From NCBI GenBank assembly GCA_029582155.1, contig CM055898.1:27926745-27990744 (forward strand): DNA of 64,000 nt, read 5' to 3'. The translations under genes were made by a program, and so were the position numbers. Positions 52,601 to 59,688 of the stretch are shown one piece after another. The notes under the pieces were generated by a model. The model was not told where the DNA came from. It made no database searches and saw only the letters and a list, made by a program, of their open reading frames with translations. How positions within the stretch are numbered: position 1 is the stretch's first letter; every line of letters begins with the position of its first letter. This DNA is from Panopea generosa (taxonomy: Eukaryota; Mollusca; Bivalvia; Adapedonta; Hiatellidae).

Positions 52601-55600
52601 AATACTAAGCAATTGCGCATGTTAACCCATACGTATGGTGACATTTGTTCTTACCTGAGTTAGCTTAACACGGGAGCGTTCAAATATGAATGCAACTGGA
52701 TATACTTCAGATAATACATAGCGAATTTCATTGAGATTTTATTCCCTCAAAATATTCACCCCAACTGAATCTCCTAAACGTTAAATACCTTTTCACATTC
52801 TGTCCTAGGTATAATGTGCAGACACTGGAATATTGAAGATCCAAGATGTTTCTGTTGCACAAATTTTGGTCCAGATAGTTACTTTTTAAGTCCAAATAAC
52901 AAAATGAATGCACAAGGAGCAAGGTCAGGAATACGATGTATACGTTTTTATGAAAGGTGGGGGAGTTCAACAGTATTTCCTGTTTTAAATAGTTCATGAA
53001 AACTTTGGCTCTGTGAAATGTTTTTCATAAAGCAAACGCACATTGCGAAGATCTGTGACAGGATGACGTTTAATGATTTTTTTTTCATTTTGTTAGTTAC
53101 CGTCGTTTGTAGAACAACTACGCATTAACATCTTTGTACATAGGTTCTACAACTCGGTTTATAAAGAATGTGACATACGTGACCATTCCGCACAGATGTT
53201 TCGTTTTGCAATACAATGTCATCTGTCATTACGTTTCATCCATATATCGCTGTCTCGAAATGTCAACCTGTGTTACTTCCCCAGTTACAATATTTGCAAA
53301 AAGTCGTGTGTCATATTTGGGGAACTGTTGCAAAGTAATACATGTAGGTACATATGCGTGGATTCCCACCTGAACCCAATGCATATTAAGACAGAGGAGC
53401 GCCCAATTACATTTATACCTGAACGCCCCTAGTAGTAAGACATCTTAATTCAAAGTTTAAGTATGTATACTAAATCGGCAACCTTTAACCATTTTGAGGG
53501 TCATTGTATTCAAAATTATCCAAAATGTGTTAAAGATCGTCATTCGAATAGAGTTTGTTTTTATTAGTAACTTATTAGAAAAATTATTTACATGAAAACA
53601 AAAATATATTACTTAATAGTAATTTTAATAACTATGAGTTATTGTTCATGTTCAATGTTTTAAAAATAGACATGTCAACTTGTTGCTATTAGTTACGACA
53701 CCACAGCGTGGTTTAGTTGTAGAGCGTCCGCCTCGCATGCGGAAGGTCGTGGGCGGGTTTTACCAAAAACACTTAAAATGGTGCTAGAAGCTTCCTTGCT
53801 TGATGATCAGCATAAAGAGTATAGTACTAGGTCTGGTTTACACGAGATCAGTATAATGTGACTTGGTTGGGCATCACATTATAGGTGTCTACGGCATGAT
53901 TCTCCAGTGTGACAGCGTTCAGGATACTGTCACAAGTAGATAACGTTGAGTTAGGACTCAAACATTGATGAATGCGACGCTAAACCCCCTACAGCAAATA
54001 CATCAATATATTATTTTTATATTAGTCTTTAAAGTTTGCAGAAACGTTAACTGACCAATCAAGCAACTTCGTTTAGCCAGAATAATCAGCATAATTTAGA
54101 TAAAATGGTTTCGAAAATATGGAATGGAGCAGTGGTGTACTAATTTCGAGCGGCAAGAAAAACTTGAGCAGAGCCTAACTTTCAGTGTCGTATCTTCTAT
54201 GTGGCAATGGCGAAAAAGAATTCGAACGTGCAATACTATGTGTAAAACTATGGCAGTAAAAACTATTCTAATTCCAAAATCGTTTTCAAACCAAACGAAC
54301 ATTTTACTAGGCATAAAACAGCACTTGCGTGTTTACAGCAAATAAAACATTCACAATGAAATGGTACTACGGTGATAGAAATACATTTAAAGTTATAGCT
54401 TTACACACTGTCTCACTGTATTCGAGTACTGTTGTTTTTAAAGCATTGCTTTGGCAATCGCCATTGAGTATAAATAATCATTTTGAGTCTATAACGTTAC
54501 CATTTGAAACACTCTAAACTATGGGGAATAGAGAATATATAATTTAAAAAGTGTTAAAATAAAAAAGACTTAGCATGAAATTAAGCTATATCAGTATTTT
54601 CTTTGACGTAACAACTTATATTGACTGCTAAATTATGTTTGGCATTTTTCGTAAGAATTCTTATTCAAAACACGTTTATCAAGAAATAAAATATATCTAT
54701 TAATCTACCAGTGTTCAAAAATTAAAGTATTTTTATGTCCTACTTACGTGTGTACTTATTAACGTGTTTAGTATTTAAGCATTACGAAATGAAAAAAATA
54801 TAACTTCTATTATTCTTCCTTCCTTAATTCCATTGTTGTTGTTGCTAAACATAGTGCCTTTCTGTCGAGTTTTTCTCTAAAATATTTCTTGTAATTGCTG
54901 CATTTTTGGTCTCATTGTTTAATCGAAAGTTGTGTTTTTTACGATAGCTGCTGACGAAATATGTTCGTAATTTTTACGATACACTGCTATTTACAGATGC
55001 ATGATTGCAATTTGATTTGAAATGAAAATGCATCGTAGAACGTTCGTAATATATACTGTTCTGTATGCTGTATAACTACATTTAATCATTAAATCTCGTA
55101 CAGCAATAAACTGAATTGTTTCCTCTAAATGTAGTAATTTCTATTTCGTTTATCATCACTTATAGTGTGTCTGAATACATTTAAATGATTTTTAGCAGAT
55201 AGAAAGACACATTTTTAATTGCACTGGTGCAATGTCTAATACACTGTTCCGATGTTATTCCTTTTAATGGCAATACTTAATTTTAAATGTTCCGAATGAT
55301 TCCACCACTCCCACTTAATTAACAACAATGCCAACTGCCATGACATTTATTATCATATCCTCGTTCTGCATTAGTTGTAAGTCAACCGCTTTAAAATCAT
55401 TCGTTTTATATCATCCTATCACATTTCGTCCATTATTATTCCCATATGCGACGTTGTATCTATCGCCAGGTCAGCTGTTTCCAATCATATCATGATTATA
55501 TGCTCTTGTTGCAAAAATATTTTTTTTGTCATTAGCTTGCATAACAATAATAGTTTTGATAGCTGTTGTCGTTGCCATATTAGTTTTGTCACCTACTGTA

Positions 55601-56516
55601 ATTAAAATTGTAATTTTGTCATCTCCTCTCAATATAAGCATAGTTTTGCCGTCTGCTGTCATGGCAAGTATAGTTTTGTCATATGTTGTCATTGCAATTA
55701 TAATTTTTGAATCTGCTCTCTTTGCAACTGTTATTTCTTAACTGCTGCCATTGCAATCATAGTTTTGCCATCTGTTCTTGTTGCAACCAAAATTTGGCAT
55801 CTGCTCTCATGGCAAGCATAGTTTTGTCATCTACTGACATTGCAATTATAATTTAGGCATCTGTTCTCATAGCAAACATAGTGTTGTCATCCGCTCTCAT
55901 TGCAAGCATATTTTTGTCATCTGATCTTGATGCAACCATAATTTTACCGGCTGCTTTCATTGCAATCACGTGCTCACTTTTCATATTGCATTATGATATC
56001 AACTACTACCCCAATGCTGTGTAAATGTATACACATATGCGACTTATGCATATCCAAGTATATAAACTCTTTTCATTTAAATAGCTCATGTGATAATTGC
56101 ATTAATTTATATAATTTATTCAACTCTTGCACGTGTCAAAGTCACATTCCATAAATTAAATGCGTTCTGTATTATAGAAATGTATTTTTCATTGATTGTG
56201 TTTGTAATTTCAGCAATCACTATGTTCCGAGATGGCAGAAGAGCTACGTTTCGCAGTTCGTTGCCATGGCTCCTCACAGAGACCAAAATTTAAAAGACGG
56301 GTGTGCCTCAAATGTAAATCAGTGCAATCGCATTCTAACGATTGTCCTTTGAACTGTAACAGACGAGAATCTGTAAATGGTGTTGTACAAATGAAGGAAT
56401 CTCGTAATAACTTGAACTGCAGACGAGATTTTGAAATGGATTATTTGCATGATAAATGCAATGAATTTGGTGCCGGCGGTTATCTTCATGTAGAATACAG
56501 TGATACGGAAACTTGA
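10994..56516 (+). CDS. GRIK: kainate-type ionotropic glutamate receptor, 13 exons, 5' end missing
   Basis: This is a ligand-gated cation channel subunit of the plasma membrane, expected to form tetramers opened by glutamate. Thirteen exons with consensus splice sites join without frame conflict into 909 residues. Residues 1 to ~385 are the LIVBP-like N-terminal domain. S1 is at ~390-500, followed by M1 ([17 protein letters not shown]) and the pore loop [11 protein letters not shown]3 has [10 protein letters not shown]2 covers ~605-775, M4 is in exon 12, and the tail has about 100 residues. The kainate class is indicated by [42 protein letters not shown] and KGYGIATPM. Expected agonist contacts are present: the S1 Tyr (EPPY), Thr and Arg (ALTISYERE), Thr in STMSFF and Glu in LMEST. 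The signal peptide and first residues are not found. Length and layout match vertebrate GluK1-3; the exact subtype is not assigned. Many N-glycosylation sequons lie in the extracellular part. Confidence 0.95.
11182..11652. repeat. 30-bp minisatellite, about 15 copies
   Basis: The unit contains tgcagcgtctaaacagtcga followed by cgttatgtac. Because 30 is a multiple of three, long frames stay open on the plus strand, but they show no link to the receptor frame and I do not treat them as coding. Some units are shortened, for example near 11345 and 11560. The array starts 30 bp after the exon 1 donor. Confidence 0.92.
16384..16646 (+). mobile_element. dispersed repeat F, copy 1 (fold-back or MITE-like)
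   Basis: This matches 57331-57619 in the same orientation over ~260 bp. It includes a CG-rich start (ggcgccggcgtcgtcttctg), aggttaaacttttgc, ggacttggacacccagaggc and ttctgacaactcttgtt. The fuller copy has aagctcgcc near its left end and the right end carries ggcgagctt, an inverted pair. It is non-coding, and the left end of this copy is less well preserved. Confidence 0.6.
18908..19052 (+). repeat. dispersed repeat D, copy 2
   Basis: It shares ggaaacaagttattacac and agataaagtgtcttgccc with copies at 4917-5430 and 24058-24210. The right part has gaattgaacccacgacc, a B-box-like string, so a SINE-type origin is possible. It lies 100 bp upstream of exon 2. Confidence 0.55.
19152..19406 (+). CDS. 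GRIK: GRIK exon 2 (N-terminal domain)
   Basis: The acceptor is tttccag|CGTGTG and the donor TTAG|gtaagc, giving residues 54-138 plus one base of a Gly codon. The peptide includes [20 protein letters not shown] and [17 protein letters not shown]. These align with the GluK segments around the conserved Cys after the first lobe and the W..VTVIY strand. An earlier GT at TATG|gtaatc would lose the NQL residues and the frame to exon 3, so the later donor is preferred. Confidence 0.92.
20240..20309. repeat. (TA)n microsatellite
   Basis: About 35 uninterrupted TA dinucleotides. The tract follows an unusually GC-rich, non-repetitive stretch at 19950-20235 that I could not identify. Confidence 0.95.
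20365..20560. repeat. short tandem array, ~63 bp unit, about 3 copies
   Basis: Each unit has the block atctaacagtttcatggtag, then a atttatcaat-type spacer and ataacagt. The third copy is truncated. The array lies directly beyond the (TA)n tract. Confidence 0.75.
24058..24210 (+). repeat. dispersed repeat D, copy 3
   Basis: It contains gtgaaacaagttcttacaac and ggtgtctttctcaaggacat, as in the copies at 4917-5430 and 18908-19052. A MITE E fragment follows it directly. Confidence 0.55.
24218..24359 (+). mobile_element. MITE-like element E, copy 2 (right part clear)
   Basis: It ends with gagccaacgaagttgtactg, matching the right end at 31330-31355. The left limit is uncertain; gttcgagcaccatacg near 24228 may be part of it. 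Confidence 0.45.
24591..24840 (+). mobile_element. tRNA-derived SINE (family A), plus-strand copy
   Basis: The head runs from gcctggcacgataagctcag (A box) to cggtttgaatccccg (B box). The body contains agtctccgtaatga, ggttaaccatcaggatccc and the tail gccctcgatggc. The minus-strand copy is at 2668-2929. Point differences across the body indicate old copies. Confidence 0.8.
25216..27248 (+). repeat. tandem array of exon-3-derived units (~96 bp, about 20 copies)
   Basis: Each unit is the last ~16 nt of intron 2 ending in an AG (usually ttgttgtag), joined to the first ~80 nt of GRIK exon 3. Landmarks shared with the true exon are ttaaaggtgcaatcattact, cgggcaagtaatgaaacgg and cgacaggctgatctt. The markers recur at ~93-97 bp from 25334 to 27144. 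Two junction types alternate, accatattgttgtag and accgttttgtgtaat. The first unit (from 25216) retains ~45 nt of intron. The last partial unit (27180-27260) retains more of the exon, up to a ggctgttg corresponding to GGCCGTGTTG. The units nearest exon 3 share its variant acggcatcc. Where intact, the reading frame continues across units as a 32-residue repeat ([16 protein letters not shown], then [14 protein letters not shown]). Several units carry stops, and the unit before exon 3 has a TAA. There is no evidence here for or against use in mRNA. Confidence 0.95.
27308..27486 (+). CDS. GRIK: GRIK exon 3 (N-terminal domain)
   Basis: The acceptor is catgttgcag|GTTTAT and the donor AAAATG|gtaaat. 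Residues 139-198 begin [18 protein letters not shown] and end with ETALLLKM. They align with the GluK stretch that follows STGLIRLQEL and runs through KEMKRGKEFHVIFDC. The 179-nt length and phases (1 in, 0 out) suit the neighbouring exons. Its first ~80 nt are the source of the upstream tandem array; this is the only copy with the full exon and a donor. Confidence 0.93.
27487..29431. other. intron 3 (phase 0)
   Basis: Contains a 53-59-bp AT-rich array at 27720-28345. The rest (28350-29430) shows no identifiable element. Confidence 0.85.
27720..28345. repeat. AT-rich minisatellite, 53-59 bp unit, about 11 copies
   Basis: The unit contains gtgtgtgattaatgcaatat followed by caaaattatatatagtttat. 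The marker gcaatat recurs at ~54-59 bp. Units vary mainly in the TATATGTG stretch. Confidence 0.9.
29432..29485 (+). CDS. GRIK: GRIK exon 4 (54 nt)
   Basis: Bounded by tattttcag|GCACTC and AACATG|gtatgt, encoding [18 protein letters not shown] (residues 199-216). This matches the GluK2 stretch ALAMGMMTEYYHYIFTTL. A 54-nt exon at this point is, to my knowledge, also a feature of vertebrate kainate receptor genes. Phase 0 on both sides means skipping it would keep the frame. Confidence 0.93.
30240..30446 (+). repeat. dispersed repeat G, copy 1
   Basis: Matches 60937-61148 in the same orientation. Shared strings are gtcagttgcttca, agtaagcgttcaattgctat and atagacctgattc. It is non-coding and of unknown class. 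Confidence 0.65.
30476..30752. mobile_element. MITE-like element J with internal cttagtgt motifs
   Basis: The ends form an inverted pair: ggcaacccttggtga on the left and, on the minus strand from the right, ggcaattcttagtgt. The motif cttagtgtaac or its complement recurs inside at several places. It is non-coding; no second copy was seen in the window. Confidence 0.5.
31155..31355 (+). mobile_element. MITE-like element E, best copy (201 bp)
   Basis: The left end is tacagtataacttcgaac. The right end, read on the minus strand, is tacagtagaacttcgatggc. These are terminal inverted repeats of ~20 bp with few mismatches. Related fragments are at 9405-9548 and 24218-24359. There is no coding capacity, so this is a non-autonomous DNA-transposon-type element. 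Confidence 0.65.
31982..32146 (+). CDS. GRIK: GRIK exon 5 (N-terminal domain)
   Basis: Bounded by gttttcccag|GACATC and TTACCG|gtaagt, giving residues 217-271. The peptide [20 protein letters not shown] then [10 protein letters not shown] aligns with the GluK segment [20 protein letters not shown] followed by FRILNTEN. It carries an NLT sequon at the position of the GluK NMT sequon. Confidence 0.93.
32335..34030. repeat. 52-bp minisatellite carrying donor-like sites, about 30 copies
   Basis: The unit contains atgaaatgcaataatgtatt, then gcagcaggtatgtaacaata and tacgagtatatg. Most units hold CAGGTATGT, a good fit to the 5' splice-site consensus. The complementary strand stays open over long stretches and gives tyrosine- and isoleucine-rich frames. 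These are a by-product of the repeat, not genes. Confidence 0.93.
34261..34490 (+). mobile_element. tRNA-derived SINE (family B), copy 2
   Basis: The head is gtggccgagaggtctaaggc (A box) with tgtcgagtcctgctc (B-box region). The body ccaaaaactttatgtgag and ggttctactcag is as at 7113-7366. It follows the 52-bp array. Confidence 0.75.
35041..35193 (+). CDS. GRIK: GRIK exon 6 (N-terminal domain)
   Basis: Bounded by tattttccag|TATCAG and AATGGG|gtatgt, residues 272-322. The peptide [20 protein letters not shown] aligns with the GluK DAALMYDAVHVVSVAV region, followed by a loop with [13 protein letters not shown] in the place of LQCNRHKPWRFG. The donor continues gtatgtaacaat, which is also the core of the array in the preceding intron. 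Confidence 0.93.
36718..36852 (+). repeat. dispersed repeat H, copy 2
   Basis: Matches 900-1035, including ctgtcgcgtatgatcatttt and ctatgcctttggcat. Confidence 0.55.
37515..37920. repeat. 53-55-bp minisatellite abutting the exon 7 acceptor, about 7 copies
   Basis: The unit contains gataaatatgtataaatata, then catatattttacattacatg and ctacatttg. The final unit ends taaatatacatatattttag, so its last two bases are the AG of exon 7. In the other units the same place reads ttttac. Confidence 0.92.
37921..38022 (+). CDS. GRIK: GRIK exon 7 (N-terminal domain)
   Basis: Bounded by catatattttag|GTTCAA and CAGCGG|gtaagg, residues 323-356. The peptide [20 protein letters not shown] followed by [12 protein letters not shown] aligns with GluK [20 protein letters not shown]. 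The acceptor lacks a normal pyrimidine tract; its upstream sequence is the AT-rich minisatellite. Confidence 0.93.
38023..41875. other. intron 7 (phase 0)
   Basis: Contains MITE I (39694-39873) and a 45-codon open stretch behind an acceptor-like site at 40165-40299 (see findings). The stretch 38990-39330 is GC-richer and looks like an unnamed repeat. A short TCTAGTC-rich tract is at 40575-40640. Confidence 0.8.
39694..39873. mobile_element. MITE-like element I (180 bp)
   Basis: The left end is acggtcaaacctgtcttaag. The right end, read on the minus strand, is tacagtcaaacctgtgtaag. These are inverted repeats of more than 20 bp. Internal copies of cttaagcagcc and taagacagg repeat the terminal motif. 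It is non-coding. Confidence 0.65.
41876..41977 (+). CDS. GRIK: GRIK exon 8 (end of N-terminal domain, linker to S1)
   Basis: Bounded by tttttttcag|ACTGGA and AATTTG|gtacgt, residues 357-390. The peptide [14 protein letters not shown] then [11 protein letters not shown] aligns with GluK IGTWDPASGLNMTE and NRSLIVTTILEEP. The start of S1 is therefore split between this exon and the next. Confidence 0.93.
42284..42890. repeat. 30-bp minisatellite, about 20 copies
   Basis: The unit is agattttataaacgattggg followed by agatagatac. Units vary by point changes and a few short insertions. The minus strand stays open because the period is a multiple of three; this is not a gene. Confidence 0.92.
43080..44712 (+). 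mobile_element. CR1/L2-type LINE fragment, reverse transcriptase, inactive
   Basis: The reading frames line up in order with a Jockey-superfamily (CR1/L2-like) LINE: the linker before RT ([16 protein letters not shown]), [39 protein letters not shown] with the first catalytic Asp, [10 protein letters not shown], then [12 protein letters not shown] and VRNLGALF. The YADD box reads YAND, so a catalytic Asp is lost. The coding sequence changes frame at least three times (near 43350-43390, 43640 and 44030) with in-frame stops. The endonuclease part is missing. The 3' end has gctatataaatgtgg and a short (ATA)n tail, a usual terminus for such LINEs. Confidence 0.88.
44942..45151 (+). CDS. GRIK: GRIK exon 9 (S1 ligand-binding lobe)
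   Basis: Bounded by tttttattag|GAACCA and GATAGA|gtacgt, residues 391-460. The peptide EPPYAMLK carries the S1 Tyr that packs over the agonist in GluK receptors. [20 protein letters not shown] and the stretch ending [11 protein letters not shown] are close to vertebrate GluK S1. Confidence 0.95.
46955..47690 (-). mobile_element. mariner transposase relic
   Basis: Read on the minus strand, pieces of an MLE transposase appear in the expected order. They are [10 protein letters not shown] (N-terminal helix-turn-helix region), then [20 protein letters not shown] (linker), and far downstream [20 protein letters not shown] followed by [15 protein letters not shown]. The last part holds the second and third Asp of the D,D34D triad (HDN and FPD). 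The frame is broken by several stops and shifts, so it is inactive. No terminal inverted repeats were identified. It is an ordinary Tc1/mariner DNA transposon fossil inserted antisense in the intron. Confidence 0.8.
47935..48470. repeat. 38-bp minisatellite, about 14 copies
   Basis: The unit is tgtacgtacactacaaacgt followed by atagctgtatacaaacat. It is interrupted near 48325-48365 by a tagtttagttaagtttag stretch. Open frames on both strands within it are repeat artefacts. Confidence 0.92.
48982..49542 (+). CDS. GRIK: GRIK exon 10 (end of S1, M1, pore, M3, start of S2)
   Basis: Bounded by caatttcag|AAAGCT and TTTCGC|gtaagt, 187 codons, residues 461-647. It has [20 protein letters not shown] with the agonist-binding Arg, then M1 ([20 protein letters not shown]), [16 protein letters not shown] and the pore helix and filter [17 protein letters not shown]3 has [20 protein letters not shown]2 starts with [18 protein letters not shown] and GGSTMSFFR. 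The Q/R site is genomic Gln (CAA). Vertebrate GluK2 has APLAIT where this has AALTIS, so the Pro that usually contacts the agonist amino group is Ala here. The very large exon contrasts with vertebrate genes, where this region is split. Confidence 0.97.
49543..50198. other. intron 10 (phase 0)
   Basis: A short intron starting with a (TA)n tract. The remainder shows no recognised element. Confidence 0.85.
49578..49640. repeat. (TA)n microsatellite with a central ccat
   Basis: Two TA runs are joined by ataccat. The tract begins 36 bp after the exon 10 donor, and the reading frame runs open through it without coding meaning. Confidence 0.95.
50199..50424 (+). CDS. GRIK: GRIK exon 11 (S2 ligand-binding lobe)
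   Basis: Bounded by cataccag|GATTCA and CCGATGG|gtacgt, residues 648-722 plus one base. The peptide [20 protein letters not shown], then [20 protein letters not shown] and [20 protein letters not shown], closely follows GluK2. The Glu of LMEST is the S2 residue that binds the agonist amino group. Confidence 0.96.
50425..51475. other. intron 11 (phase 1)
   Basis: Contains a (GAAT)n tract; otherwise nothing recognised. Confidence 0.85.
50823..50868. repeat. (GAAT)n microsatellite
   Basis: About eleven tandem tgaa units. Confidence 0.95.
51476..51735 (+). CDS. GRIK: GRIK exon 12 (end of S2, M4)
   Basis: Bounded by ttattaaacag|ATTCGC and GACAAG|gtgtgt, residues 723-809. The first codon is split G|AT = Asp, followed by [52 protein letters not shown] and [14 protein letters not shown] form the end of S2 and M4. 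Vertebrate GluK2 reads TPMGSPYRDK here, so Asp replaces a well-conserved Gly at the exon junction. Confidence 0.95.
53700..53990 (+). mobile_element. tRNA-derived SINE (family C)
   Basis: The head is gcgtggtttagttgtagagc (A-box region), then gtccgcctcgcatgcggaag, which folds like a tRNA anticodon arm with a GCATGC loop, and gtcgtgggcgggttt. The body includes tacacgagatcagtataatg, and the 3' end cgacgctaaacccc is of a type common in invertebrate SINEs. Only one copy is in the window. Confidence 0.7.
55496..55975. repeat. 30-bp minisatellite, about 16 copies
   Basis: The unit is tgcaatcatagttttgtcat followed by ctgctctcat. Units are rather diverged. A hydrophobic plus-strand frame inside it follows from the 30-bp period and is not a gene. 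The array ends about 240 bp before exon 13. Confidence 0.9.
56214..56516 (+). CDS. GRIK: GRIK exon 13 (cytoplasmic tail, stop)
   Basis: The acceptor is gtaatttcag|CAATCA. The frame runs 100 codons to TGA at 56514-56516. [16 protein letters not shown] matches GluK2 SFCSAMVEELRMSLKC, the post-M4 segment. Beyond that the tail is lineage-specific and rich in Cys (eight more Cys, including CLKCK and CPLNC) and ends YSDTET. The C-terminus does not fit the class I PDZ consensus because the last residue is not hydrophobic. An ATTAAA at 56557-56562 is a possible but weak polyadenylation signal. Confidence 0.93.
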   Translation, partial: QSLCSEMAEELRFAVRCHGSSQRPKFKRRVCLKCKSVQSHSNDCPLNCNRRESVNGVVQMKESRNNLNCRRDFEMDYLHDKCNEFGAGGYLHVEYSDTET

Positions 56517-57026
56517 TATTCATTTCGATATGAGAACAGTTAATTTTGATTGGAATATTAAACATGTATATAAATTTAGTGAAAAACAAATATTATCATA
56601 TTAACTCATTGCAGAAACGAATTTGTAATGTGTGATTCAAAAACATATTTGTGAAATTCCAAAATCGTATATTTATCTCAATGTTTTCTGAAATTATATT
56701 AAAAGCAAGTACACTTTTGATATAATACCAAAAACTACATTATTTTGTTTCAAATGTCATGTGAAAATTTTAATTGAAATGCCATGTACTACTGACGTTA
56801 TTGTACATTTATATTCGTTAACATTTATACTGAAAGGAACAGCTACTCCAACACTTTTTTTATTTCCAATACCTCAGTCAAAATATGGAATAGCGCTACA
56901 AACATTTATATATGACATTATTAGACAGGTATCTATTTTTTTTAGCCTAAATCATCTAACTTTTTCAGGGAAATTGCTTTGATACTTTTTGAGAAAATAC
57001 ATAAAATGTCAGGTATATAAGAGGTC

Positions 57027-57102
57027 AGATGTTTGGTTAGCTGTTCCGTACAGTATATTCCGGTAGATGCCTGGTTAGCTGTTCCGTACATTATATTCCG
57101 GT
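57027..57102. repeat. two-copy 38-bp tandem duplication
   Basis: The block ggttagctgttccgtaca with tatattccggtag occurs twice in a row with four differences. A related fragment, gttccgttcaatattg, is at about 31830 in intron 4. Confidence 0.85.
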
Positions 57103-57330
57103 AGGTGCATGTGGCACTTTCTTTAAAATCAAATTTTCTATTGATACAATAACTGTACTTCTGACCAAGTCAATCAATGTTGGTAACCTCACGTGTTCAT
57201 TTGAATTCATAATTGATGCTAACAATAGTTTACAAAAATACAAAAAGGAAAAACAAGTATAGTTGGAATCATTATAATAAGTTCTGTTTAACAAAATAGC
57301 AAAGGAATAAATACAAATATTTATGTGATT

Positions 57331-57619
57331 TTAAGCTCGCCGGAACGAAGTCCAAGGAGAGCTATTGTCATGAGCCCGGCGTCGTCGGCGTCGTCGTCGT
57401 CTGTAGACACCCAGGTTAAACTTTTGCGTACAAGTTTCAGATATCTATGCAACCACTCTTTGGATATGAATGAAACGTTGCATGTGTGTTTACCATTATC
57501 ATAGAACACACAGAGATCAGAACCATAACTCTGGATTGCATTTTACCACAGTTATTGGCCCTGTTTGGACTTAGACACCCAGAGGCAAGCTTTGTTGGTC
57601 TTCTGACAACTCTTGTTAT
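57331..57619 (+). mobile_element. dispersed repeat F, copy 2
   Basis: The fuller copy: left end aagctcgccggaacg, then a run of gtcgtcggcgtcgtcgtcgt, aggttaaacttttgcgta, ggacttagacacccagaggc and right end ttctgacaactcttgtt. The left aagctcgcc is the complement of the ggcgagctt near the right end of copy 1, suggesting inverted ends. Confidence 0.6.
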
Positions 57620-59688
57620 CTTACAGCTATTATACAGTTCAGCGGCAAGACAATAACACTAACATACTCGTACATAAAATATTGCTGTAAATATCCAGTC
57701 AAATGCCATACAATCAGTACTGGTAGAAATATACATTAAATATTAATAAAGACGTACCACTCTAGATATATTAGGTTTTCAATGTAGGATATGTTACACC
57801 GGTACATTTTGTGTTGAGCGCACGGTTACGTGAACGTCATTTTTAGAATGAATTGGTCATGGTTCCGTAATTCAGTAATATCATTCACCAGAATGTGCTT
57901 GGTAGTGCTTCTACACAGAAATATGCCGAATCAACTGTACACATTTCAAATTCCTGCGGCCCGTTTCACCTACGTTCGTAAAACTTAAATATCCAAATGT
58001 AAGAATGAATAATATTTGCTTATGTTTACGTCTTATGATGATGAAAGCGGAACTGTATGAATCTGTGACATGTGTGTGTAACTTCAGTCTGCAACTGCAG
58101 ATGTTGGTTTGTAAATGGGCAAAAACTGCGTTAAATGAATAAACTGATTTCCTTTATTACATAGATATTTTTATCGTGTATTTATATTTGTGAAAAATGG
58201 TTTAAAAACGATGAACGTGTATTCATAACTATAGCCTAATATAAAACACATTTATGCTGCATAACGGTTTATGAAAGCATTCATCAATTTAACTCATTAA
58301 AACATAATTAATAACAATTATCTCGATTTTGCAGATGCAACAGGATTGGTTCAAAATTTTGTGAAGATAGGAATTTACGGAAGTGAATTTTGGGGGTATT
58401 AAATGATATTTTTCAATTATCTCACCTCTTGTACCAAACCACACAGCTTTTAAGGCGAATAACAACGTCTGGGGGTCATGCATTATTAAATTTTAATTAT
58501 AGCAAATAACTAATTGACACATCCGCAGACCACAAGAATTTGATCTATGTTAATTTCTTTCGTGACTATACATTATATATAAAAGTAGTGCATTGTGAAC
58601 TAATTTGTTGAGTTCTCTATTTCAAAATACACATTAGACACATTTTTTTGCATTGTGTTCACTATTTGGATTAATGATTCTGCTTGCTATTATTGTAACG
58701 CAAATAAAAAATATCATGTTCATATACAAGAGACACAACTTAGGAAAACAAATTTATTTTAATTAAGACAAGTTTGGGTCGTATATTATCCGCTAGCCTG
58801 ACCCTCATTGATGTTTGATATGTTAGGTATTTCTTGATAAGACACTTTTTATCATTGTTTTCGTCGACTGCCATCTTATGTTATCACATATGTATACTTA
58901 TGTTCTTGTATTTTTTCTATGATATTCATAATTGACATTTATTGAAAATGATATTATGGATAAAATGAGTTACTACTATAAAAGAACATGGCATATCCAG
59001 TTTTCATTGACGGTGGAAGACAACATTGTAACAAGGAACAGATAATAACACAGATGATGAAATACATTTACCTTAAGGTATTATAAATTTTGATAGGCAA
59101 TATACATGTATATTAGCATATGTTTAACTGTGGAGCTTCGTTATTTTAGGTACACATTAGTTATAAAATATATATTATTCGATGTTATTAAATACATGTT
59201 TTGCCTCATTATTTATTATAATACATGTATGTTATTATTTTTATTTTTTTGGAGGGTCAAATCTTAATTTTGCGTGGTTCATTTTTAGTTTTTTGTAAAA
59301 GGAACCAATAAGATACGTTTAATTGTTCTATACCTTTAAGTGTATAGCCAATCAGCTTTCCAAGGTGTTGCTATATGACTGTACACTATGTAGAAGTTTA
59401 TTTGATCCAATAACTTTTATTTTTTGCAGTTCAAAATTCAAGATGGCGTCTTAAAAAAAAGGAAATAAATTTAGTAGAAATGTCAACGATAAAAACAAAC
59501 AACCGTCAAAATGTTCCGCATGACGATGACGTTGAGAAAATTCTAATATCTGTCACTGCAACTTCCTTCGTCTGCCACTTTGAACTCACGGTCTATTAAC
59601 TTGATTTTTCTTTACTCTTTTAATAAGTTTTCTATCAGATTGAAGTATAGAATAAAAAGATCATTTTACATTGTTTTGTACAATACTT

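Larger units (their letters stand above)
51736..56213. other. intron 12 (phase 0)
   Basis: Contains a fragment related to repeat D near 52505-52565, tRNA-derived SINE C (53700-53990) and a 30-bp array (55496-55975). 54000-55450 is AT-rich with nothing recognised. Two short open frames near 52730-53000 on both strands match nothing I know. Confidence 0.85.

Noticed and set aside
52728-52999. Overlapping open frames on both strands near 52.8 kb
   Set aside because: No recognisable domain, no convincing splice sites in receptor phase, and no repetition in the window; probably chance.
55526-55741. Hydrophobic plus-strand frame resembling a membrane protein
   Set aside because: Entirely inside the 30-bp array of intron 12; the hydrophobicity comes from the repeated TTTTGTCAT.
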